Positions 24,901-37,119 of a stretch of DNA of 64,000 nucleotides are shown here, one piece after another (within the stretch, counting starts at the first letter, position 1; every line of letters starts with the position of its first letter). The notes beneath the pieces were generated by a model. It was not told the DNA's origin. It was given only the letters and a program-made list of their open reading frames with translations, and did no database searches. This DNA is from Zeus faber. Taxonomy: Eukaryota > Chordata > Actinopteri > Zeiformes > Zeidae. The position numbers were made by a program, and so were the translations under genes. The DNA is taken from NCBI GenBank assembly GCA_960531495.1, contig OY482848.1:19801897-19865896 (forward strand), read 5' to 3'.

Positions 24901-27900
24901 CATTTTTCTTTTCAAACTGAACGCAACTGAAGTTTTATTCTAGACATTCCGACTTAGGACACAAAGTCTTAGTTGGCGAGGTTGCTGTTTTGATAGTGAA
25001 TTCACTCATTAGAGTTGGAACGACAACTGATCCAAGACACTTCGACCACTTTGTGATTTGGGATTTCTACACATTTACACAGAGAATTTACGCCATTTAA
25101 AAAGAGCAACAAAACCGTCCAGGTAGTAGATGTTCTGTGGGTGGAGAGAGGGAGGGAGGTCCGAGGGGGATGACCTGACTCATGCAAACTGACAAAACGG
25201 TCACAAAGTGCTCCATTACCAGCTGTTTCCTGCGGTGTTGTGGAGAGGGTCGTGCAATATCTGATGGCGAAATACAGATCAGGATGCGGATGGCTACAGG
25301 GGCCCAAGTCATCCAAGTGATACTGCAGCCTTTTGGAGAAAATTCCCTTTTATGTCCACCTTACTCTGATTGAGACGAGGGGTTCAATACCAATATCCTC
25401 CCCGTGTGTGCAGTGCAGAGACGGTGGCGGGCTGCATGCTGAGCAGCCGTTTGGCATGCAGCGCACTCGAGGCGCCACTTCACCGCTAATGTGAAGAAAT
25501 TACAAGTTGCGATATGATTTTAAAAAATGATTAAAGGAAGCAAGGATGTATTTTTGGAAATGACACGGTGCTTGTAACATCATGTATCCATGTGATAAGG
25601 ATCTTGCATGTCGCTAAGTGTGCTGTATGTACATTTCTGGCCATAATATAATATTTATATTTTCCATTAAATCTAAAGGGAGACACGGTTTACGCCACGG
25701 TCGTGCCAGAGCTCAACGAGAAGGAGCTGGAAAAAACCGTCAACCCAATCGTGCAGGAGTACTTTGAGCATGGAGACACAAAAGAGGTCCAGGTGAGATG
25801 AGCACCATACATAGTGTGCAAAATACTAGTCGACTAGCCGATGTCAAACGAACTCATCACATATCGTTTTTTGACAGTTAAAACAATCCACTAGTTCTTA
25901 ACTCGTCCATCAACAACGGCTTTTCTCACCAATCTGTTTTAGATGTTGCTGGAAGGGCTCAACCTGGGCCCTCACAAATTTGAGTTCTCGTCCATGGCCC
26001 TGTCGCTGTCCCTGGAGGGCAAGGCGAGCCACCGCGAGCTGACGTCGCGCCTGCTGTCTGACCTGTCAGTCAAAGTGCTGTCGCAGGCCGACATGGCCCG
26101 GGCCTTCGACAAGATGCTGAAAGAGCTGCCCGACCTGATCCTGGACACCCCAGAGGCTCCACAGGTACACGGCTGGTTCGGGGTTGGCGTGAAATAACGT
26201 CAATTAATCTACATCCGCGTGAATTACAGGCTGAAATCCAAGGTTCACCGTGATTTTTATTTTTTATTTTTTCCCCCCATGAGCTCTGAGGGTTTCAAAA
26301 CTTTTCCGTCGATAAAAACAAATAATTTGAGGAGGCCTAAACAAAGTCATGCCACTGGGTCACCAAGAAAAATAGAACCGCCGTGCCACAACTAATAATA
26401 TATCTCAAGATTTATATTTCAAAACCCTGACATTATGATTGTATACAGTAATGTCCTGCTTTATAAAACATGGCACTTAAAGTGGCTGAATCCACATCAT
26501 CTGCATGATTCCCAAATAAATGATGTTGGTTAGAAGGCGTGTTATGACTTTTTAATGACCGTGGATTTCCTCTTTCCTCCCACAGATGTTGGGCCAGTTT
26601 ATAGCCAGAGCCATCGCAGACCACGTGCTTTCCATGGCGTTCCTGGACTGCTACAAGGGCCAAGTGGTCTGCGACCACGCCAGGTAAAAAATTACCATAT
26701 GGTTTCTTATGCTTTGTTTGCCAATTGAAGCTGCTCCCAATGTAACTCATTTCAAAGCCAAAAATTCAAGCAGATCTAGCTCCGGCTTTCCAAGGGATCG
26801 GAAAGTCCTCCCAGACCCTCCAGATCGGGGAGGTGGGTTTGTGGTCCTGAAAGTTTACTATAAAACCAGCCCTCCCGTGACACTTGCGAGGGAGTCATTT
26901 TCCTGACTGTTTTATCTGGCTCGTGCTTTGGCTTTGCCTCTGTGCCGTCTGCCGTCTGCTAAACCGCGACGCCGATGTCTCCTCAGAGTGGCGTTGGACC
27001 GAGCGGCAGTGCTGCTCTCCATGAAGAGGGAGATGGTGCGACTGGACAACGTGTGGGGCGTGGGCGGAGGCCTCAGACCCGTCAAACATCTCATCAAAGA
27101 GGTGAGCTCCAGCCCGGTGACCCCGCCCACCCCCAAATTCAACTATCGCAAAACAACGATAATCAAGCGGGTTTCCGTCTGATGCCCGGGTTTCACTCAC
27201 GGGTTTCGTCATAATCACTCAGGAAGACCTAAAATGGGACTTTGAGGACAGGGTTTTTCTTCAGTGCTGTCTTCTCACGCGGGGTAAACAGTCACTGAAA
27301 AGCATTTTGGGGGAAAACAACAACAACACTGTGCCCTCTGCTGTGTTGCTGTGTCAGCAGAACGCTTCCCTTGCCAGGAGTTGGCTCTTCAAACACAGGA
27401 CGGGCAGGGGGCAGTGTTGATGAGTGTACATGCCTGTCTGTCTGTCTGTCTGTCTGACACGGTATATTTGCATTCACACAAACTCACAACCACACCTCTT
27501 TATCCTCCATATGTATTCCTCCTGGATCCAGTTTTGGTTTGTGCAGCCTCTGGCAGAAGGGAGTTGCGTTGAACTGGAAAACTGGAACTTTTTCCGTGAT
27601 TTCTCTTGTGATTCTGAATGTTTTTGCCCTCTCGCCCTCTTCAGTTCCTCTATTTTTTTTTTTTTTTCTTCTCTCCCTCCGTACTCCTGCGAGCTCAGTC
27701 GACGCTCGCTGGGCTGCTGGCGTCTGGCGAAAAGGCTGGAGGTTTCAGCGAGCGCTGAGCCAGATTAATGTCATTAGGTGTCGGTCCCCAGTGGAACGGT
27801 ATCAACTTGATCACCTCTGATCCAAAGCTCCGTGGGAAGTTTGGCGAGTGTATAATAATTCTAGGTTAGGAGAGTAAAAATCCTGCCGTGTTTTCGCTCC

Positions 27901-29252
27901 AGCTGGTCTCATGTTTAAACGGAGCAAATCCACACGGTTGACTCAAAATACCGGAGTGGATTTGTGCTTTGGACTTAACATAAGCAATCCTTAAATTTAG
28001 CATTGATATGATTTAATGTCCCATAGGTTTCAGTAAAGCTCTCCTTACAATGCAAGCTCCAGGTAGCCCTGGGTGAGGGTGGGAGGGGGCGTTCGTACAA
28101 GGGGGTAATGGCTCTTTCCAAATCTTTCCCAAATTTCCTGATATGTATGATTAAATAATGTTTTGGGTTTTTTTGTCCCTTGTTCCAGATGAACCTCCTG
28201 CTGAAGGAGTACCTGGTATCGGGGGAAGTGTCGGAGGCGGAGCATTGCCTCAGGGACCTGGAAGTTCCCCACTTCCACCACGAGTTGGTCTATGAGGTAC
28301 ACACGGAGGAACCGAAACCCGGAAGCTTCCAGCGTTTCAACGTTCTGATAAGTCTTTCGTCATGGAAACGCTGTGAACTGAGACCACAGACGGAGCGCAA
28401 ACAAAAAATTAACGTTTGCTTGAAAAGCTCAATAGAGGAGATATACAAAGGCTATAATAAGCCATATAATGAGCACCTTGTGGTCATGGTGGGCTGTGTC
28501 AAGAACCACTTCTTGAAACACTTCTCACAAGAACATTCTTGTACAGTTGTTATTTTAAATTCTTACCTTAGCTCTTACTCTCCAAAGTAATGAATAGTGC
28601 ATTGTTTGTACTATTCATCCGACAGGCTATAGTGATGGTGCTGGAGGCTAAAGGAGACAGAGCCGTCAATATGATGGTGAAGCTGCTCCAGGCCTTCTGG
28701 AAGATCGGCCTCATCACCGTGGACCAGATGAACCGGGTCAGTCGTCATGCCGCTGTTAATTAGCTGATCAGTCAAAAACCTTAAATTCCAAGTTGCTCAG
28801 AACGGGGAATCCAGAGTTTTCCTGGGCTGTTCCTCACGCGGTATCTGACGTGATTCTCACGTCAAAGAAAGATTATTTGTGAGTTTATTGGTATTTTGTT
28901 ACGTAGTCATCAATACTCCAAATTACCAAATCTCTCTATAATAAAATGATCTATAGCTCAGAAATTCATTCTCATTTCACTAGAGTGGCCAGTAGGGGGC
29001 AGATGAATGTACCTCAACCAAAATGAAATCATGTTTTGGAATAGCTTACCGGTCAATATAAGGGAAAATATGTTTTAAAAGGAAACTGATATAATACTTT
29101 AGGAACAATACGTGTATCTTGATTTTTCTGGCAGCTTTAGTCTTTTGTTTGTCTTTGCTTGTTTAGCTCATTTAAATGTTTCACTGTCGTTCTTTCCTTC
29201 TTAATGTTATTAATGCTTTCTTGGACCCCAAGAAGACTAGCTGGTCGCCAAG

Positions 29253-29287
<35 letters not shown>

Positions 29288-29992
29288 CATTATTATAAAG
29301 CTCTCTGCTCCGGTTGAGCTGTCATTTTATATTGTATTGATGGCATCTCTGATCATTGTGAACCGGCCGCACTCGCAGGGTTTCCAGCGTGTCTACGACG
29401 AACTCCCCGAGATCAACCTTGACGTTCCACACGCCCACACCATCATGGAGAGCTTTGTGGATCTGTGCTACCAAGAGTCTGTCATCACCAAACAGCTCCG
29501 AGACGCCTGCCCCTCCAGGTGACAGCCAAGCACACATGGATTTGATTTTTTTTTTTTTTTAATTGCTGTGAAATATTTTCAGATTTCATTATAACAAAGG
29601 CATATACTGTATCTATTGCATGCAATTAAATTCAGATTCTACTTTTGTTGTATGTAAATATTTTTCTAAAATTTAGCTATATATTTTACTTGTTTTTACA
29701 TTTTACTGTGTTTTGTACAAACTGGGAATAAGTGACATCCAGATTCTGATGATATTCATTCAGCCATGTTTTGTGTACAGTGGTGTTTGTTTGTGGGAGC
29801 CCGGTTCTCGATGGTGTGCTGTGTGATTTATTTACTGATTTAATTGTTTAGGCATCAAACATTCTCAAGCGCTTGCATTTTGCTTTAGTCAACCCGTCAG
29901 CGCTGTTATCGGCTGCTGACCTTCCTGTTTTGTCCACCAGAGGACGTAAGCGCTTCGTGAGCGAGGGAGACGGAGGCCTGATCAAGATCTAA
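17200..29992 (+). CDS. pdcd4: Programmed cell death 4 family protein (pdcd4), 11 coding exons
   Basis: Exons: 17200-17245, 23025-23327, 23413-23510, 25679-25792, 25943-26164, 26586-26683, 26987-27101, 28189-28296, 28626-28736, 29379-29518, 29941-29992. They sum to 1407 nt, giving 468 aa (human about 469), all in frame with GT-AG introns. The start has a good context (GCGCCATGG). Family blocks: NGNW (44-47), [13 protein letters not shown] (57-69), [16 protein letters not shown] (111-126), [10 protein letters not shown] (173-182), [10 protein letters not shown], and [18 protein letters not shown] with [12 protein letters not shown]. These make two MA3 domains, about 152-275 and 320-442. Known role: MA3 domains bind eIF4A and block cap-dependent translation; a tumour suppressor. 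The Akt-type site RKRFVS is kept (Ser459). Oddities: the first 15 residues diverge, the beta-TrCP degron region is altered (see findings), and the protein ends LIKI. Which teleost paralogue (a or b) is undecided. Confidence 0.96.
17746..17928. repeat. Two short (GT)n tracts
   Basis: GT runs at about 17746-17775 and 17908-17928 in the CpG-rich start of pdcd4 intron 1. Confidence 0.85.
18162..18219. promoter_or_regulatory. CRE, CCAAT and TTACGTAA cluster in pdcd4 intron 1
   Basis: Within 58 bp: a perfect CRE TGACGTCA (18162-18169), CCAAT (18191-18195) and the palindromic PAR-bZIP/E4BP4-type site TTACGTAA (18212-18219). They lie about 920 bp into intron 1, at the edge of its CpG-rich part. This could be an intronic enhancer or a second promoter. 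Function is inferred from motifs only. Confidence 0.4.
18560..18690 (+). mobile_element. Retroposon 3' tail
   Basis: Contains ATTGTAAGTCGCTTTGAAAA then AGCGTCTGCTCAG (18649-18680). This resembles a common 3'-terminal segment of fish LINE/SINE retroposons (gtaagtcgctttggataaaagcgtctgct). Only the tail is recognisable. Confidence 0.5.
18861..18923. repeat. (GT)n followed by poly-T
   Basis: About 42 bp of GT followed directly by about 21 T. Confidence 0.9.
20270..20690 (+). mobile_element. LINE 3' end fragment
   Basis: An AT-rich 3'-UTR-like stretch ending with ACAACAAATTCATTGTATAC, AATGTACTTCTCCGAATAAA and CATTCTGACTTC. This matches the usual fish LINE terminus (caacaaattccttgta ... aataaa ... 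attctga). No coding part remains. Confidence 0.5.
20816..21453. mobile_element. hAT-type non-autonomous element
   Basis: About 640 bp with inverted termini TAGGGCTGTCCC (left) and TAGGGCTGTACCC (right, read inverted), the pattern of Ac/hAT elements. Flanks are CAAATAAC (20808-20815) and CAAAACAC (21454-21461), matching at 6 of 8 bases, consistent with a diverged 8-bp target duplication. AGTCGAC-type subterminal motifs occur near both ends. There is no transposase frame. Confidence 0.75.
22135..22174. repeat. 20-bp unit duplicated in tandem
   Basis: GCGCGCCACTTCTATGTGCT occurs twice with no spacer, in pdcd4 intron 1. Confidence 0.95.
23528..23553. repeat. Poly-C run beside the pdcd4 exon 3 donor
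   Basis: About 25 consecutive C starting 18 bp after the exon 3 splice donor (GT at 23511). Confidence 0.9.
23870..23892. repeat. (CA)n microsatellite
   Basis: Short CA run in pdcd4 intron 3. Confidence 0.9.
29256..29287. repeat. (TTA)n microsatellite
   Basis: Trinucleotide run in pdcd4 intron 9, about 90 bp before exon 10. Confidence 0.9.
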
Positions 29993-31415
<1,423 letters not shown>

Positions 31416-32139
31416 TATCAATGATAAAGGCGAGCACGAAACGCAGTATTCACAACGATAACGGACATGACATTTTAATCCGGCACAATAATTGTCATGT
31501 GTTGGCAGAATGTGTGGTACCTTGCGATGCACGTTAGTATGCAGGGATCCAAATGCTCCCCCTGCTCAGGGCCCCCAAAATACTCGACCAACATGCTGGG
31601 GCCACCAACTAATTATGCAACTTAATTCCTTAATTAGTAATTCTGTCAATTATTTACTTTGGTCGAATTCGAAGTGTAAAGGCATCACATTCCAAATTGC
31701 ATTGACCCTTTTCGCCTTGGTCTTTAAATGGGTCTTCAGCCATTCTCTCTTTTCACACTTTTGCCAGAGTGACTCCAGACTCCAGGCGCCACTATCAGTA
31801 GGCCATAATAATAATAACAATAATAATAATAAGAGTTCTCTATTTGTGAGGTTGTAAGTGTTTAACAGGACAGTGATGTGTGGTTATTTATTGTTTAAAA
31901 AAAGAAAAGATGTGTTGCATGAAGCAAGGTGGGGTTAACTTCTCACATTGGGGGGCCAGAGACAACCCAGACTGAGGGGCCTGGATATGGAAAATAACCA
32001 CTACCCCAGCTAAACAGTTGGGGGGAAATAGTGTGTGGGGGGGGGGTCACATCGCACATTATATTTGTACATATTAATACCGTTTTCTTTTTAATTTAAT
32101 TTTAATTACAATGAAAGTTAGGGGGGGGGGGGGGCCCTC
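31416..32139. other. Intergenic between pdcd4 and mogs
   Basis: Spacer with an ATA/ATAA run near 31806-31832 and G-rich homopolymers at about 32037-32047 and 32121-32135. No gene seen. The human gene found between WBP1 and MOGS (INO80B) is not recognisable here. Confidence 0.5.
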
Positions 32140-32281
32140 CTACTGAGCGCCACACGGAACGCGCGGTGTACGTACACGTCAGCGGGGACGTGGAAAAGGG
32201 GGCGGGACCCGGAAGTGCCTAGCCTAGCCTAGCCTAGCCATCAGCAGATAATGAGCCGCTGAAAACATAGTTCTTTGACGG
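32140..32281 (+). promoter_or_regulatory. mogs promoter and first non-coding exon
   Basis: A GC-rich block with CACGTCA (32175-32181), GACGTGG (32188-32194), a GC box (GGGGGCGGGA near 32199) and an ETS-type CCGGAAG (near 32208). A CCTAG-type short tandem repeat (about 32217-32239) follows. A donor-like GGTGAGTAT (GT at 32282) suggests a 5' non-coding exon spliced to the acceptor CCCTCAG just before the coding exon (AG at 32953-32954). No TATA box, as expected for a housekeeping gene. Confidence 0.55.
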
Positions 32282-32969
32282 GTGAGTATTCACTGCATTC
32301 CGCAACAACAACAACAACAAAAAAATACCCACCTGTCTTATCAGGGCTTTTAAGCTGAATAAACTCTGCGTCAGTTGGAGAAAAAGATTTCATTGAAGCA
32401 GTAAAGCTAGCATGCGTGTTCAGCTGTGGCAGCCTGCTGCTAACTGTGACAGGGTGGGTGGCTTTAGTTATTATACACATGTCGTTTAAAGTCCGTGAGG
32501 TTAATTTGTTCAAAAAAAAAAAAAAAGTAAATCCCACGCTTGACACTTCATGTAGCTTGCACTTTATAAGAAACAGACACTCAAGGCGTTTGTGCTACGC
32601 ATGTGCTCCTCTGTGTGTTGTTCCCATTGCTGGTGGCGGGGTCCGCCTCTCCCCACAAGAATGAATGAATTTGACAACAGGTGTCACATGTCGCGGTCAG
32701 TAAAAACCGTGAGCGTGGGTGAACATTCACTCGAAGGACCAGCATTCTCAAAAACCGATGGGTTGCACAGAATTAGACATACTTTCCAGAAAAGGGGACG
32801 AGTGTTTCGAGAGGAAGTCGTTGCTTCGAAAGGAATTCTGGGACTTGTAGTGTCATCCACCTAAACCGGATGATCGCAGGGATTGTCACTTTAAACACTT
32901 AACCCCGAAAATGTGCACCCAGAAAATAAAAGACTGTGTTTCCGTGACCCTCAGCTGCAGCAGCGCAGG

Positions 32970-35900
32970 ATGGGCAGACAGAGGAAGAGGGTGCCGACGG
33001 GCGACGCAGCTCCCTTGCTGAGAAAGGACGAGCGCCCCCCTGCGTTGCACTCGAAGGAGAAGAAAAAGAAAGTGGACATCGGCAAAGTCTTCATCAACAT
33101 CTCGATTGGCCTTTGTGTTTTCAGCCTCATCTGGTTCTTTTACGCCCTGTACATGCGCTCCAACCTGGCGAAACGCGTGGTGACGCAGCACCCGTCGCCC
33201 CATGTCCTCGACGCCAACAGCACCAGTGCTGCGGTGTCCCCAGAGAGGTTCTGGGGGACCTACAGGCCCCAGGTCTACTTTGGCATGAAAACTAGAAGTC
33301 CTAGATCTATTGTAACAGGTGAATACTTTATTTAAGCCCATTTTATGGTCAGATTTGTGATTTTTGTAGATTGGATTCCATTTTAATGATTGCCTCTAAA
33401 ATTATGTAATGCCGACAAATCGATTCCTAGTTGGGGAAAAGTCTATTCCGCTATCAATGTTTTGGAAAATGTAGTGCCGGATTTGGGAATACTGTGAACA
33501 TTTGGGAATTAAATGTGCTCCATGTCTTTCTTTTTTGATCCTCAAACATCCAAATGGACCCGCTTGTGCGGAATTGCATCACACCAGGGCTGATGTGGAT
33601 GCGACAGTTCTCTGACGTGGATGTGAATCTGAGGCACACTTGCGAGCAGGGCGATCATTTGCAAAGCTACGGCTGGCTGATGCACGACGGACTCAGCTTT
33701 GGCGTCCAGGAGATCAGAGACAACGACTTCACCTTGACCACCGAGTTCGTCAAGAGGATGGGAGGAGACCACGGAGGAGACTGGACCTGGAGGGTCACTG
33801 CCAAACAGCATGTGAGGATTTCAAACAGCCAATCAGGGTTTAAATGTTGGTTCTCAGTTAACCGATTTCTAATCAACTCATAGGATGTTGGTGTTTGTTA
33901 TAGGATCGATTATCTCCCTGTGTAGTATTTTGTGTCCCAAAATGTATCATTTTTGCCAAAATCAAGTCCTTTCATTCTGGTATTTGTCTTCTTTCAATAT
34001 AATACGCATTGCTTTTCTTTTGTTTCTTTCCCAGAGTTCTGCTCCTCATGCACCGGTCATCTCGCTGATGTTTTATGCAGCAGCGGATACACAAGGTTCC
34101 CTGGAGGCTCATGTGGAGGAAAGGAACCGCCTGGGTTCCGTCACAGGATTTTCAGAAGAACTCGGACACTTCAAGATCACCTTTCGCAAACCGGTTACTG
34201 GGGAGGCATCCAATGTCAAATACGCCAGGTAAACGCATGGATGCCTGTCTGGTGACTGCGGTAATCAATAATGAGTAGACAGAAATTCTGAAAGGCACAT
34301 GGTGGTCAGCAGTAGTAAGAACAGGGGCGTGAGATTGTGGGTGTTAAATATAATAGATAAGAAAAATTACTTTTTGGATTCTGCCAAGCCTTTTGGTAAA
34401 TTCGAGAAACAGCTTAAAGTAAGAAATGGTATTTTTAATGAAATATAAAAGGCAAAACAATGAAATAGCTTCCCATGAAATAGGTTCACCCACTACCCCA
34501 GTGCAATGTCTTTCAGTATTTTTACACCAGACTTTCAATTGATGGTTAAACATGTCACCCTTACAGTCTGTGGCTAGCCTTATTCCAAGACATACCTACA
34601 GGTTGCATAACGCTGGCATATTCACTGTAAACAGCATGGGTTGCTGGCACTGTTTGGTTGCGTCGGGGCATAAGATGAAAGTGGGTGAATGAAAAAATAT
34701 TCCGCATTTTTACTCATTCCAACTTTGAAAATGCATTATCCTTCTATTTTGAGGGCTAAACATTCACTACAAGTGTGTATTTGTCACACACACAAACATA
34801 AAAATCATGTTTATCACATAGTAATCATGTAGTTTGCTATCTTTTCTGCTGCGAGATGAGTAACGATGAGTAGACACGTATGTTAATTCATTGAATGGTT
34901 TTTCATTTGATCGACAAAAAACGTTCTCTGTGCCCCGCTTTATTGTGATCAAGCTCAGGTGCTGTTACACTTTGTGCGAAAGCTGTGGCTGCGGTGTCAA
35001 CCTGCAGAGAACTGGAAATAAATGTGACGGATGGTTCAGAATGTTCTCTCGTTTTTTTTTTTCAGCTACAACAGCCTTCAAACTGTCACCCCGGGCTTGG
35101 AGAGGCTGTCTGACATTGTGAAGAACAGTCTCAGCCGCAGATTTGTCTACAGCGCCCCGTCTGGTGAGAAGAGGCATTACATTGCTGTGGACACCTACAA
35201 GCCTCCTCACCACCAACACCAGCAGAAACCCACTGACACCAGGAAGGAGAGTGACTTTGTAATTCACCAGGTGACCGTCCAGACTCCGTTCCAGGTTGAG
35301 GTTCTTTTTGAGTCCGGAAGCTTCCGTGACAGAGCCAACCAACTCGTCGGGACGACCATGACCGAGGAGCTGGAGAAAAGGAAGGCCGAGTTTAATGCCA
35401 GGTTCGAGAGGACCTTTGCCCTCGAGAGAAAAAGCTTTAGCCAGGCTCAGATCAAGTTTAGCAAGGCAGCACTGAGCAACATGTTGGGCGGGATGGGCTA
35501 TTTCTACGGTCAGTCGGTGGTCCAGTCGGCCTATAATGAATACCCACTCCTGTACCCGGAAGGTGCGTTATTTACGGCAGTTCCGTCGCGCTCTTTCTTC
35601 CCGAGAGGATTTCTGTGGGATGAGGGCTTTCATCAGCTGTTGCTTAGTAAGTGGGACCCCCAGGTGACGCGGGAGGCCACCGCCCATTGGCTCGACCTTA
35701 TCAACATGGAGGGCTGGATCCCCCGAGAGCAGATTCTCGGAGACGAGGCTCGCAGTAAGGTTCCGGCCGAGTTTGTCGTCCAGTGGAACGAGAACGCCAA
35801 CCCGCCCACTCTCTTCCTGGCGCTCCAGGAGCTCGTTGAGCAGCTTTCTTCGAACCCGGATGCCCCAACATCGCAAGCGACTTTGCCGTTCCTTCGACGG

Positions 35901-36836
35901 CTCTTCCCAAGACTCAAGACTTGGTTCGACTGGTACAACACCACACAGCTGGGACCTTTGCCCAACTCCTACCGCTGGCGTGGACGTGACAAGGACACCA
36001 ACCTGTTCCTTAACCCCAAAACGCTGACATCTGGGCTCGACGACTACCCAAGGGCCTCGCACCCGTCAGCGGATGAGCGGCACGTGGACTTGCACTGCTG
36101 GATGGCGCTGGCCTCGGGCATCATGGCGAGCATAGCGAAGCTTCTCGGCGAACCCCCGCGGGAGTACGAACACACCCACCAAGTGCTCAGTAACAACACC
36201 TTGCTGAACGATCTCCACTGGTCCGAGCAGCTTCGTGCTTACAGCGACTTTGGCAACCACACTCAGGCTGTGTCCCTGCAGCAGGAGAAGGTGTACGTTC
36301 CCCCTGGGCAGCCGCGTCATCATTTCCCAGTAGCGCGCCTCGTGCGCTCCGTGCGGCGCGCCCCCAAGCTGCAGTTTGTGAACGCCCTCGGTTACGTGAG
36401 CCTGTTCCCCTTCCTGCTCCACATCCTCAAGCCCGACTCTCCCAAACTCGAGCACATCCTGAGAGACATAAGAGACACGGATAGGTTATGGACGCCCTAT
36501 GGCCTGCGCTCGCTCTCCAGGACGGATCCTCTGTACATGAAACGAAACACGGAACATGACGCCCCCTACTGGCGGGGACCAATTTGGATTAACGTCAACT
36601 ATTTGGCAGTGAGAGCCCTCAACCACTACAGTAACTTAGACGGGCCATTTCAGGAGAAGGCCACTGCCCTTTATCATGAACTCAGGAATAATATTATCAA
36701 CAATGTTTACAGACAATATGCAGAGACCGGGTATGTCTGGGAACAATACAATGACAGCACTGGCAGGGGCCAAGGAAGCCATCCCTTCACTGGCTGGTCG
36801 GCCCTGACAGTATTAATGATGGCCGAACAGTACTGA
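32970..36836 (+). CDS. mogs: Mannosyl-oligosaccharide glucosidase (ER glucosidase I, GH63), 4 coding exons
   Basis: Exons: 32970-33318, 33588-33811, 34035-34228, 35066-36836. They sum to 2538 nt, giving 845 aa (human about 837), in frame with GT-AG introns. A type II ER membrane enzyme that removes the terminal alpha-1,2-linked glucose from Glc3Man9GlcNAc2 just after transfer to nascent proteins. Visible: a basic cytoplasmic N-terminus (RQRKR, KEKKKK), one membrane segment at about 39-62, then the luminal part with [32 protein letters not shown] and GGDWTWRV. The catalytic domain carries [15 protein letters not shown] (433-447), [13 protein letters not shown] (473-485), [32 protein letters not shown] and YVWEQY near the C-terminus, so the expected acidic residues look intact. 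The start ATG has context GCAGGATGG. Nearly all of the catalytic domain is in the single last exon. Confidence 0.98.
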
Positions 36837-37119
36837 TGCATACGTCTTATCTCAAGGTTTTCAAGACATTGGCCCTCATTTATCATACATCATTAAATCG
36901 ATTTGTAAGCGACAGGTGTTTTCTATTGGTTGGAACTATTGTACCCAGTGTTTAATTACACAAATAAGTGTGAATAGGGTGGTGCTGATAACAGTTTTGC
37001 TGTACCGCGTGTGGTTTATAACTTTTTTCAGTAAGTGCAGCCATTCAGCAGTAAACACTTTGTCTTTCTTATTTAGATTACTTTAGGGGGATGTTTACCC
37101 TATGTATTAAAAAAATAAA
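36837..37119 (+). other. mogs 3' UTR
   Basis: Non-coding after TGA (36834-36836). The first canonical polyadenylation hexamer is AATAAA at 37114-37119, giving a short UTR of about 300 nt. Confidence 0.6.

Noticed and set aside
31416..32139. A possible ino80b remnant between pdcd4 and mogs, expected from human gene order
   Set aside because: Searched by eye for coding exons on both strands and saw none.
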